8,713 bases of DNA, from the NCBI GenBank assembly GCA_900762945.1, contig CAAFIN010000110.1:1-8713 (forward strand). Direction: 5' to 3'. Below, one piece after another: positions 1 to 6,338 of the stretch. Both the position numbers and the translations under genes were made by a program. The notes under the pieces are model-generated. The model saw only the letters and a program-made list of their open reading frames with translations. It made no database searches and was not told the origin of the DNA. Position 1 is the first letter of the stretch. Each line of letters starts with the position of its first letter. This stretch comes from Clostridia bacterium. Lineage in GTDB: Bacteria; Bacillota; Clostridia; Christensenellales; Pumilibacteraceae.

Positions 1-129
1 GCGAAGTTTTTTAAGTCGGCGCGGGCTGATTCCGTACGCTTATATATATAAAGAAAAGGAAAAGTGCGGCGATAATTCGACTTCACAGAAATTTCAAAAA
101 ATTAAATCGATAAAATTATACGCAAATAC
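1..129. other. AT-rich noncoding stretch upstream of the mdh promoter
   Basis: I see no supportable gene here. The only open frame that reaches in, on the minus strand, is the shadow of mdh and has no family likeness. The stretch contains an alternating TATATATATA run at about 41-50 and A/T-rich tracts at about 92-120, just before the -35 element, which could act as an UP-like element. A T6 run at 7-12 could be the tail of a terminator for an upstream gene, but its stem would lie outside the window. Nothing more can be said. Confidence 0.5.
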
Positions 130-159
130 TTGCCAAAATGCGACAAGAAAATATATAAT
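130..159 (+). promoter_or_regulatory. Sigma-A (sigma-70-type) promoter for mdh-fumC
   Basis: TTGCCA at 130-135 matches the TTGACA consensus at five of six positions, and a perfect TATAAT lies at 154-159, with an 18-nt spacer. The preceding 40 nt are A/T-rich. Transcription would be expected to start near 165-168, giving a leader of about 118 nt before the mdh start codon. It is the only good promoter seen in the window, so it may drive the whole gene set. No experimental support; the call rests on match and placement. Confidence 0.72.
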
Positions 160-169
160 ATACTTGCGA

Positions 170-231
170 GATTGCGGGGGCTGCGATGAGCGGCGTTTTT
201 TTGCTGCCACGAAAAGCCCTAAAAAGCAATC
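170..231 (+). promoter_or_regulatory. Structured 5' leader of mdh mRNA with two exclusive folds
   Basis: The leader can form a long hairpin. GATTGC (170-175) pairs with GCAATC (226-231). GGGGC (177-181) pairs with GCCCT (216-220, one G-U). GCGGC (190-194) pairs with GCTGC (203-207, one G-U) around a loop containing seven T. Alternatively GCTGC (180-184) pairs with the same GCGGC (190-194) around loop GATGA, directly followed by G and T7 (196-202), which resembles a weak intrinsic terminator. The two folds share 180-181 and 190-194 and so exclude each other. It could be an attenuator or a 5' stabilising hairpin. I do not recognise a known riboswitch class, and the alternative stem is only 5 bp. 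Confidence 0.35.
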
Positions 232-264
232 CGGGAAACAAGTAAACTAATTTTTTTAAGCCAC

Positions 265-272
265 AAAGGAGG
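265..272 (+). promoter_or_regulatory. Ribosome binding site of mdh
   Basis: AAAGGAGG is a near-perfect complement to the 16S rRNA 3' end. It lies 12 nt before the ATG at 285, slightly longer than the usual spacing. It supports that ATG, which also gives the expected N-terminus MNKITIIGSG with the nucleotide-binding motif directly after the first strand. Confidence 0.8.
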
Positions 273-284
273 CTAAGAGAACGT

Positions 285-1235
285 ATGAATAAGATTACCA
301 TTATCGGTAGCGGCAGAGTAGGTTCGACCATTGCGTACTCGCTTACTTGCAGAGGACTTGCGTCGGAAATCGTCATCATCGACATCAACGGCGAGCGCGC
401 GTTGGGCGAAGCGCTTGACATTCGTCAGGGACTTGCCTACGACAGCGCGTGCCAGGTTTACGCCGGCACCTACGAGGACGCAAAGGACTCCAACATCGTC
501 GTGATTACCTCGGGTATCGCCCGTAAGCCCGGTCAGTCCAGACTCGAGCTTATCAACACCAACATCGCGATTCAGAAGTCGATTATCCCCGAGATAACGA
601 AGTACGCTCCCGACGCGGTTTACATAATGGTATCCAACCCCGTCGACATACTGACCTACTCGTTCTGCCGCCTGTCGGGTATTCCCGAGAACCGCATCAT
701 CGGCTCGGGCGCGATTATCGACACCGCAAGACTGCGCGCGCGTATCGCCGAGTACTGCGGACTCGAGGTGGGCAATATCCACGCCTACATGTTCGGCGAA
801 CACGGCGACTCCGGCTTCTCGCCCTGGTCGCTCGCCCGTATTGCCGGCATGCACGTCGAGGACTACCAGAAAGAAGTGGAGAGAAACAACATCATCACCG
901 CTCAAATCGACATTCCCGAAATCGAGAAGTACGTCCGCGAGTCGGGCGCGAGAGTCATTTCGCGTAAGGGCGCGACTTTCTACGCAATCGCTTCCACCGT
1001 GTGCTACATCGTCAAAGCTGTTCTCGACGGCTCCAACACGGTGCTCACGGTGTCCAGCATGATGCACGGCGAGTACGGCATCGAGGACGTGTGCCTCAGC
1101 ACGCTGAACATCGTCGGCAGAAACGGTATCAGCGGCAAGATTAACCCCGTGCTTACCCCCGACGAGCTCGGCAAGCTGCAACACAGCGCCGAGGTGCTTA
1201 AAGGTATCATCGGTCAAATCGATTGGAAGAAGTAA
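285..1235 (+). CDS. mdh: NAD-dependent malate dehydrogenase, LDH-like type
   Basis: This cytoplasmic 316-residue protein, of normal family length, belongs to the lactate/malate dehydrogenase superfamily and most likely interconverts malate and oxaloacetate with NAD(H). An N-terminal Rossmann fold has GSGRVG (8-13), and Asp33 ends the second strand, which favours NAD over NADP. Catalytic residues can be placed by motif: Arg86 (LDH Arg109), Asn118 in SNPVD, Asp146 (Asp168), Arg149 (Arg171) and His173 in GEHGDS (His195). The position equal to the LDH specificity residue Gln102 is Arg80 (IARKPGQSR), the hallmark of malate dehydrogenases. The rest of the active site looks LDH-like: GEHGDS rather than GGHGD, and Thr231 at the place of LDH Thr246. 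Fumarase begins 15 nt downstream, which supports malate as substrate. A lactate dehydrogenase or a promiscuous enzyme is the alternative. Confidence 0.85.
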   Translation: MNKITIIGSGRVGSTIAYSLTCRGLASEIVIIDINGERALGEALDIRQGLAYDSACQVYAGTYEDAKDSNIVVITSGIARKPGQSRLELINTNIAIQKSIIPEITKYAPDAVYIMVSNPVDILTYSFCRLSGIPENRIIGSGAIIDTARLRARIAEYCGLEVGNIHAYMFGEHGDSGFSPWSLARIAGMHVEDYQKEVERNNIITAQIDIPEIEKYVRESGARVISRKGATFYAIASTVCYIVKAVLDGSNTVLTVSSMMHGEYGIEDVCLSTLNIVGRNGISGKINPVLTPDELGKLQHSAEVLKGIIGQIDWKK

Positions 1236-1237
1236 TC

Positions 1238-1246
1238 GGAGCGGAG
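1238..1246 (+). promoter_or_regulatory. Ribosome binding site of fumC
   Basis: The 15-nt gap between the mdh stop and the fumC ATG contains two GGAG cores, at 1238-1241 (9 nt spacer) and 1243-1246 (4 nt spacer). The first has the better spacing. No terminator fits in this gap, so mdh and fumC are cotranscribed. Confidence 0.65.
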
Positions 1247-1250
1247 AAAA

Positions 1251-2642
1251 ATGGAATATCGCATAGAAAAGGACACGATGGGTGAGGTCAAGGTGCCTGC
1301 CGACAAGTATTGGGCGGCTCAGACCGAGAGGAGCCACGAGAACTTCCGTATCGGCGGCGAAATCATGCCGCGCGAAATTACCCATGCTTTCGGAATACTT
1401 AAAAAAGCGGCGGCAATCGCCAACTACAACCTCGGCAAGCTGTCCGCCGAAAAGCTGGACGTCATCATCAGGGCTTGCGACGAGGTAATCGAGGGCAAGC
1501 TGAACGAGCATTTTCCGCTCGTGGTGTGGCAGACGGGCAGCGGCACTCAGTCCAACATGAACGCCAACGAGGTCATCGCCAACCGCGGCAACGAGCTCGC
1601 CGGAAGCAAGCTGCTTCACCCCAACGACGACATAAACAAGAGCCAGAGCTCCAACGACACTTTCCCGACCGCAATGCACATCGCGGCGGTAATCGCCATC
1701 GAGGACAAGCTTTTCCCGGCGATGGAAAAGCTGGCGGCGACGCTTCTGCGCCTCGAAAAGGAGAACGAGGGCATAGTAAAGAGCGGCAGAACGCACCTTC
1801 AGGACGCCGTTCCCATCGCTTTCTCGCAGGAGATAAGCGGCTGGAGAGCGATGATAGAAAAGACCGAAGCGCAGCTTAAGCTCGCGCTCCCGGGGCTTAA
1901 AGAGCTTGCGCTCGGCGGCACCGCGGTGGGCACGGGGCTGAACGCTCCCGTCGGCTTCGACGAGGAAGTGGCGCACGAGGTCAGCGTGATAACCGGCAAG
2001 CAGTTTGTCACCGCCGCGAACAAGTATCACGCGCTCACGTCCAAGGATGCGCTCGTGTTCGCTCACGGCGCGATGAAAGCGCTCGCGTGCAACCTCATGA
2101 AGATAGCCAACGACGTCCGCTGGCTGGCCTCCGGTCCACGCGACGGCTTGGGCGAAATCTTTATCCCCGAGAACGAGCCCGGCTCGTCGATTATGCCCGG
2201 CAAAGTCAACCCCACGCAGTGCGAGTCCATGACCATGGTCGCGGTACAGGTAATGGCAAACGACGTAGCCGTTTCCATGGGCGCTTCGCAAGGCAACTTC
2301 GAACTTAACGTGTTCATGCCCGTCATTATCTACAACTTCCTCCAGTCCGCAAGGCTTCTCGCCGACGGCATCGCCTCGTTCGAAAAGAACTGCGTGACCG
2401 GCATCCGCGCGAACAAGGAAAAAATGGCGTACAACCTCCACAACTCGCTTATGCTCGTCACCGCGCTCAACCCCTATATCGGCTACGAGAACGCGGCTAA
2501 AACGGCGAAGAAAGCGTATAAAGAGAATATCTCGCTGAAAGAAGCGTGCGTATCGCTCGGCTTCCTTACGGCGGAACGCTTCGACGAAGTGTTCAAGCCC
2601 GAAGCAATGGCTTACCCGCACGAGCATAAAGAAAATAAGTAA
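1251..2642 (+). CDS. fumC: Fumarate hydratase, class II
   Basis: This cytoplasmic enzyme interconverts fumarate and (S)-malate. It has 463 residues, the usual length of class II (iron-independent, homotetrameric) fumarases. Family motifs appear in order: GSGTQSNMN (96-104), SQSSND (131-136), GRTHLQDAVP (179-188, with the active-site Thr-His pair 181-182) and the superfamily signature GSSIMPGKVNP (311-321), whose flexible loop carries the catalytic serine. GSGTQSNMN and GRTHLQDAVP favour fumarase over aspartase, argininosuccinate lyase and adenylosuccinate lyase, although aspartase is the closest relative and the main alternative. The C-terminus is Lys/His-rich (HEHKENK). Placed directly behind mdh, it completes oxaloacetate-malate-fumarate. 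Many strict anaerobes use the oxygen-sensitive class I enzyme, so a class II enzyme here is mildly notable. Confidence 0.92.
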   Translation: MEYRIEKDTMGEVKVPADKYWAAQTERSHENFRIGGEIMPREITHAFGILKKAAAIANYNLGKLSAEKLDVIIRACDEVIEGKLNEHFPLVVWQTGSGTQSNMNANEVIANRGNELAGSKLLHPNDDINKSQSSNDTFPTAMHIAAVIAIEDKLFPAMEKLAATLLRLEKENEGIVKSGRTHLQDAVPIAFSQEISGWRAMIEKTEAQLKLALPGLKELALGGTAVGTGLNAPVGFDEEVAHEVSVITGKQFVTAANKYHALTSKDALVFAHGAMKALACNLMKIANDVRWLASGPRDGLGEIFIPENEPGSSIMPGKVNPTQCESMTMVAVQVMANDVAVSMGASQGNFELNVFMPVIIYNFLQSARLLADGIASFEKNCVTGIRANKEKMAYNLHNSLMLVTALNPYIGYENAAKTAKKAYKENISLKEACVSLGFLTAERFDEVFKPEAMAYPHEHKENK

Positions 2643-2659
2643 TTAAGTAATAAGTAAAT
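2636..2659 (+). repeat. Three tandem copies of TAAGTAA
   Basis: TAAGTAAT (2636-2643), TAAGTAA (2644-2650) and TAAGTAAAT (2651-2659) lie head to tail across the fumC stop codon. The array supplies closely spaced stop codons in more than one frame and is A/T-rich compared with the flanking genes. It may be a slippage product, a translational stop region or a protein-binding site. I cannot tell which. Confidence 0.55.
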
Positions 2660-2726
2660 CGGAAATAAGCGGCTTGCCGCGAACATACGGACGGAAACGC
2701 CCGTTACAACGAGGAAACAACGACCG
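2643..2726 (+). other. Spacer between fumC and hdrB, no evident terminator
   Basis: These 84 nt hold the end of the TAAGTAA repeats, a small hairpin GCGG-CTTG-CCGC (2669-2680, a CUUG tetraloop) and a second weak one, ACGG/CCGT (2691-2694 with 2701-2704). Neither is followed by a T run, so an intrinsic terminator is not supported and read-through from the mdh promoter is possible. I see no convincing -35/-10 pair here. GAGG at 2711-2714, 12 nt before the hdrB ATG, is a moderate ribosome binding site. Confidence 0.55.
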
Positions 2727-3506
2727 ATGAAAATTTGTTATTATCCCGGCTGCACCCTGAAAACGCAGGCGAAGGACCTTGACCGGTACGCAAGGGCTTC
2801 CGCCGCCGCGCTCGGGGTGGAAATGGAAGAGATCGAAAACTGGCAGTGCTGCGGCGCGGTTTATCCCACCGCGCGCGACGAAATCGCGACCAAACTGTCC
2901 GCAGTCCGCGCGCTCGACTACGCGCGGCACAACGGCGGCAAACTACTCACGCTTTGCTCGGCTTGCCACAACGTAATCAAACGCGTCAACGACGATATGG
3001 CAAATGACGCGAATATCCGCACCAAAGCCAACAACTACCTTAAACTCGACGAGCCTTACGGCGGCGAAACGCAGGTTATCCATTACCTCGAAATGCTCCG
3101 TGACGAAGTGGGCTTCGACGAGATAAAAAAACACGTCGTAAACCCGCTGAACCGCAAGATCGGCGCGTATTACGGCTGTCTGCTGCTTCGCCCGAGCAAG
3201 GTGATGGCGTTCGATAATCCCGAAAATCCCACGATTATCGAGGATTTTATCGCGGCTATCGGCGGCCGGGCCGTAAAGTACCCGATGCGCAACGAGTGCT
3301 GCGGGGCTTACGTCGGGCTGAAAGATCCCGATCTTCCCGCAAAACGCAGCAAAACGGTACTTGACAGCGCGAAAGAGAAGGGCGCGGAAGAAGTCGTTAC
3401 GGCTTGCCCGCTGTGTCAGTACAACCTCGCGCACAACGGCGGGGGAGCGGTCAAGGTCACTTACTTCACCGAATTACTCGCGGAAGCACTGGGGGTAAAA
3501 GCATGA
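2727..3506 (+). CDS. hdrB: Heterodisulfide reductase-like subunit B (two CCG domains)
   Basis: This 259-residue soluble subunit is the catalytic end of HdrABC-type complexes, where two noncubane [4Fe-4S] clusters cleave a disulfide. Both CCG domains are complete: Cys9, Cys41-Cys42, Cys77 and Cys80 form the first, and Cys151, Cys191-Cys192, Cys227 and Cys230 the second, each with the CX(31-39)CCX(34-36)CXXC spacing of the family. The start MKICYYPGC is typical. No signal peptide or membrane segment is seen. Its stop overlaps the hdrC start in ATGA, so the two are translationally coupled. In methanogens the substrate is CoM-S-S-CoB. In bacteria it is unknown or, in sulfate reducers, thought to be DsrC. 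No DsrC gene is in this window, so the acceptor here is open. Confidence 0.9.
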   Translation: MKICYYPGCTLKTQAKDLDRYARASAAALGVEMEEIENWQCCGAVYPTARDEIATKLSAVRALDYARHNGGKLLTLCSACHNVIKRVNDDMANDANIRTKANNYLKLDEPYGGETQVIHYLEMLRDEVGFDEIKKHVVNPLNRKIGAYYGCLLLRPSKVMAFDNPENPTIIEDFIAAIGGRAVKYPMRNECCGAYVGLKDPDLPAKRSKTVLDSAKEKGAEEVVTACPLCQYNLAHNGGGAVKVTYFTELLAEALGVKA

Positions 3507-3886
3507 CGGACGATCGTATAGAAAACGTATTGCGCATTTCCGGCACGGACGTGAGAAAGTGCATGAAGTGCGGCAAATGCTCGGGTCGTTGCCCGGCGTA
3601 TAAGGATATGGACATAAAACCCCACCAGTTCGTCACGTTCGTGGCGACGGGCAAGTTCGACAGACTTCTTAAAAGTAACGCGATCTGGCACTGTTTGTCT
3701 TGCATGGCGTGCGTGGAGCGTTGCCCGAGAGGCGTAGCCCCGCAAGGCGTGATCGAAGCGGTGCGCGACACCGTGATAAGAGCGCAGGGCGGCAACGGCT
3801 TGAAAGCGGAGGATATCCCCGCGGTCGTGGACGAGTTCATACCCCAGCAGTTAATAGTCAGCGCATACAGAAAGTATAACAAATAA
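3503..3886 (+). CDS. hdrC: Heterodisulfide reductase-like subunit C, 2x[4Fe-4S] ferredoxin
   Basis: This small electron-transfer subunit of 127 residues passes electrons from HdrA to HdrB. Two cubane cluster motifs are complete: Cys20, 23, 26 and 30, and Cys64, 67, 70 and 74 (CLSCMACVERCP). Between them is the helical spacer usual for HdrC. I chose the ATG at 3503, giving MTDDRIENVL, rather than an upstream in-frame ATG at 3404. The upstream choice would overlap hdrB by about 100 nt and add a tail unlike the family, while 3503 has a G-rich binding site at about 3491-3495 and the ATGA coupling overlap with hdrB. HdrC and HdrB are separate here, unlike the fused HdrC-HdrB arrangement of HdrD and TfrB. 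Confidence 0.9.
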   Translation: MTDDRIENVLRISGTDVRKCMKCGKCSGRCPAYKDMDIKPHQFVTFVATGKFDRLLKSNAIWHCLSCMACVERCPRGVAPQGVIEAVRDTVIRAQGGNGLKAEDIPAVVDEFIPQQLIVSAYRKYNK

Positions 3887-3901
3887 GCGAGAGAAAGGAT
3901 T

Positions 3902-5893
3902 ATGCAGAGAATCGGAGTATTTATTTGTTGGTGCGGCAGTAACATCGCCGCGACGGTAGACGTACAACGCCTCAGCGCGCTCATAAAAGCCGAGCCGGGC
4001 GTGGTGTACTCCGCCGATTACCAGTATATGTGTTCGGAAAACGGACAGCAACTTATCCGTAACGCGATACGCGAATACGGACTTACCGGCGTAGTCATCG
4101 GCTCGTGCTCCCCGAGAATGCACGAAGCGACTTTCCGTAAAGCCGCCGAAGCCGAAGGACTTAACCCCTACATGGTAGAGGTCGCCAACATCCGCGAACA
4201 GTGTTCGTGGATTCACAAAGACAAGGAAGAAGCGACGGCAAAAGCGCTTATCCTTATCCGCACGGCTATCGCGAAAGTGCGCCTCGACGCGCCGCTCACC
4301 GCGGGCGAAAGCCCGGTAGTCAAGCGCGCGCTCGTCATCGGCGGCGGCATCGCGGGTATTCAAGCCGCGCTCGACATCGCCGAAGCGGGTTTCCCCGTCG
4401 ACATCGTGGAAAAGAATGCCACCATCGGCGGCAGAATGGCACAGCTCGACAAGACGTTTCCCACGCTCGACTGTTCGGCGTGTATTTTGACGCCGAAAAT
4501 GGTCGACTGCGCTCAGAGCGACAAGATCGACATTTTGTCGTACTCGGAGATCGAGGAAGTCAAAGGCTTCGTCGGCAATTTCAAGGTCAAGATCAGAAGG
4601 AAAGCGCGTTACGTCGACGAAACCAAATGTACGGGTTGCAAAGCGTGTATGGAAAAATGCCCGTCGAAGAAAGGACTTAACGAGTTCAATATGAACCTCA
4701 ATAACCGTTCGGCGATCTATATTCCGTTCGCGCAGGCGATCCCGAACGTGGCGGTTATCGACCCCGAGCAGTGTATTAAACTCAAAACCGGCAAATGCGG
4801 GCTTTGCAGTAAGATCTGCGGCGCGGGCGCAATCAATTACGAAATGCAGGACGAGTTCGTCGAGCGCGAGTACGGCGCGATAGTGGTCGCGACCGGCTTC
4901 CGTCCGATCAAACTCGACAACTTCAACGAATACGGCTACGCGGACAACAAGGACGTAATCACTTCGCTCGAACTCGAACGCCTTATGAACGCGGCGGGTC
5001 CCACGAACGGCGTGCTTCTTCGCCCCAGCGACAACACGCACCCGAAGGTTATCACCTTTATTCAGTGCGTAGGCTCGCGCGACGTGTCCGGTTGCGGCAA
5101 GCCGTACTGCAGCAAGATCTGCTGTATGTACACCGCAAAGCACGCGATGCTTATCCGCGAGAAATACCCCGACACCGAAGTCCACGTTTTCTATATCGAC
5201 GTGCGTACCCCCGGCAAGAACTACGACGAGTTTTATAGAAGAGCGGTGGAGCAGTACGGCGTGGATTACATAAAGGGTATGGTCGGCAAAGTTTACAACG
5301 AGAACGGCAAACTCATGGTGCAGGGCAGCGACCTTATCAACAACGAGCAGGTTGTGATTCCGTCCGACCTCGTGGTACTCGCTACCGCGATCGAACCTGA
5401 GCCCGGCGTCAGAAAGATCGCCACGCTTCTCACCGCCAGCATCGACACCAACAACTTCCTCAACGAATCCCACCCGAAACTTCGCCCCGTAGAAAGCCCG
5501 ACCGCGGGCGTGTACCTCGCGGGCGTGTGCCAGGGACCTAAAGACATTCCCGAAACCGTTTCGCAGGCTTCCGCTTGCGCGGCTAAGGTAATCGGGCTTC
5601 TTGTAAAGGATCACCTTAAAACCAACCCGTGCGTCGCTCACGCCGACGAACAGATGTGCAACGGCTGCTCGCAGTGCGCCAACGTGTGCGCTTACGGCGC
5701 CATCACTTACGTCGATAAGGAATTCCGTATCGGCGGCGGCAAGACCGAAACCCGCCGTGTCGCTTCCGTCAACCCCGCGGTATGTCAGGGTTGCGGCGCG
5801 TGCACCGTCACTTGCCCCTCGGGAGCAATGGACCTTAGCGGATTCAGTTCTTCCCAGATTATGTCGGAGGTCGAAGCGATATGCAAGAGATAA
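3902..5893 (+). CDS. hdrA: Heterodisulfide reductase-like subunit A, FAD electron-bifurcating hub
   Basis: HdrA is the flavin subunit that splits electron pairs between ferredoxin and the HdrBC arm. At 663 residues it has full methanogen-type length. Visible parts are an N-terminal domain with CWCG (9-12) and GSCSPRMHEATFRKA (67-81), an FAD Rossmann motif GGGIAG (147-152), a Cys191/194/203 group and an inserted ferredoxin domain (Cys243, 246, 249, 253 and Cys291, 299, 302, 306). Then come the thioredoxin-reductase-like cluster cysteines 389, 403, 407 and 408, and a C-terminal ferredoxin domain (Cys586, 589, 592, 596 and Cys628, 631, 634, 638). This matches the six-cluster layout of structurally known HdrA. 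Lys413, five residues after the CysCys pair, sits where a flavin-tuning lysine is described in methanogen HdrA (from memory). The binding site AAAGGA is at 3894-3899, 15 nt after hdrC ends. Confidence 0.93.
   Translation: MQRIGVFICWCGSNIAATVDVQRLSALIKAEPGVVYSADYQYMCSENGQQLIRNAIREYGLTGVVIGSCSPRMHEATFRKAAEAEGLNPYMVEVANIREQCSWIHKDKEEATAKALILIRTAIAKVRLDAPLTAGESPVVKRALVIGGGIAGIQAALDIAEAGFPVDIVEKNATIGGRMAQLDKTFPTLDCSACILTPKMVDCAQSDKIDILSYSEIEEVKGFVGNFKVKIRRKARYVDETKCTGCKACMEKCPSKKGLNEFNMNLNNRSAIYIPFAQAIPNVAVIDPEQCIKLKTGKCGLCSKICGAGAINYEMQDEFVEREYGAIVVATGFRPIKLDNFNEYGYADNKDVITSLELERLMNAAGPTNGVLLRPSDNTHPKVITFIQCVGSRDVSGCGKPYCSKICCMYTAKHAMLIREKYPDTEVHVFYIDVRTPGKNYDEFYRRAVEQYGVDYIKGMVGKVYNENGKLMVQGSDLINNEQVVIPSDLVVLATAIEPEPGVRKIATLLTASIDTNNFLNESHPKLRPVESPTAGVYLAGVCQGPKDIPETVSQASACAAKVIGLLVKDHLKTNPCVAHADEQMCNGCSQCANVCAYGAITYVDKEFRIGGGKTETRRVASVNPAVCQGCGACTVTCPSGAMDLSGFSSSQIMSEVEAICKR
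5866..5870 (+). promoter_or_regulatory. flxD ribosome binding site inside the hdrA end
   Basis: GGAGG lies within the last hdrA codons, 10 nt before the flxD ATG at 5881. It decides that start, which overlaps hdrA by 13 nt, and implies coupled translation of the bifurcating subunit and its electron-donating partner. Confidence 0.75.
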
Positions 5894-6336
5894 TCGAAAA
5901 CGAAAACAAAGAATTCGTGCCCAACATCGTGGCTTTCTGCTGCAACTGGTGTTCCTACGCGGGCGCGGACCTCGCGGGATCGAGCAGACTGTCATATCCC
6001 GCGAACGTCAAGATCGTGCGCGTGCCTTGCTCGTGCAGAGTCAATCCTATGTTCGTCCTCAAGGCGTTTCAGCGCGGCGCGGACGGCGTGATTCTCTGCG
6101 GTTGCCACCCCGGCGACTGCCACTACGTGACCGGCAACTACTACACGAGAAGAAGAATGGCGATGCTGTTCAGTTTCCTCGACTTCCTCGGCATCGAAAA
6201 AGAACGCACGAGAGTGGAGTGGGTTTCCGCGGCAGAGGGCGCTAAATTCTCCGCCGTCATGAACGACTTCGTAAAAACCGTCACCGAACTCGGCGAGAAC
6301 AAACGCCTTGCCGACCTTCGCGTCAAGGAGGATTAA
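5881..6336 (+). CDS. flxD: MvhD/FlxD-like [2Fe-2S] subunit, electron relay into HdrA
   Basis: This 151-residue protein belongs to the MvhD family (methyl-viologen-reducing hydrogenase delta). Such proteins carry one [2Fe-2S] cluster and dock on HdrA, feeding it electrons from a hydrogenase, a formate dehydrogenase or, in Flx systems, from FlxABC. Family motifs are present: FCCNWCSYAGADLAG (Cys20, Cys21, Cys24), VPCSCRVNP (Cys50, Cys52) and GCHPGDCHY (Cys75, Cys80), plus Cys73. As I remember the family, the second motif is usually Cys-Ser/Thr-Gly-Arg-Val; here Gly is replaced by Cys52, an added cysteine. No hydrogenase large subunit lies nearby, which makes FlxD a better name than MvhD. Placement between hdrA and flxC fits its bridging role. 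Confidence 0.88.
   Translation: MQEIIENENKEFVPNIVAFCCNWCSYAGADLAGSSRLSYPANVKIVRVPCSCRVNPMFVLKAFQRGADGVILCGCHPGDCHYVTGNYYTRRRMAMLFSFLDFLGIEKERTRVEWVSAAEGAKFSAVMNDFVKTVTELGENKRLADLRVKED
6325..6331 (+). promoter_or_regulatory. Ribosome binding site of flxC
   Basis: AAGGAGG overlaps the end of flxD and sits 7 nt before the flxC ATG at 6339, an ideal distance. It is the strongest site inside the flx-hdr genes. Confidence 0.75.
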
Positions 6337-6338
6337 CC

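Noticed and set aside
41..53. TATATATATAAAG as a second promoter -10 region
   Set aside because: No acceptable -35 element lies 16-19 nt upstream. The simple alternating AT run matches -10 only by chance, and the 130-159 promoter is far better.
251..257. T7 run before the mdh ribosome binding site as a terminator
   Set aside because: No stem precedes it directly. The nearest pairing element ends at 231, about 20 nt upstream.
273..2627. A 784-codon stop-free frame on the minus strand across mdh and fumC
   Set aside because: It is antisense to two clearly conserved genes, has low-complexity composition rich in Val, Arg, Asp and His, shows no family motif, and arises because TTA, CTA and TCA codons are avoided in the sense genes.
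3404..3502. Longer HdrC starting at the in-frame ATG at 3404
   Set aside because: It would overlap hdrB by about 100 nt and add 33 residues with no HdrC likeness, while the ATG at 3503 has the coupling overlap and the expected N-terminus.
3851..5995. A 714-codon stop-free frame on the minus strand across hdrA
   Set aside because: It is the mirror of hdrA codon usage, with the same composition bias as the first antisense frame and no recognisable domain or ribosome binding site.
5881..6336. MvhD of an MvhADG hydrogenase-heterodisulfide reductase complex
   Set aside because: The MvhA and MvhG hydrogenase genes are absent from the neighbourhood, and the NAD(P)H-binding partner genes point to the Flx variant.
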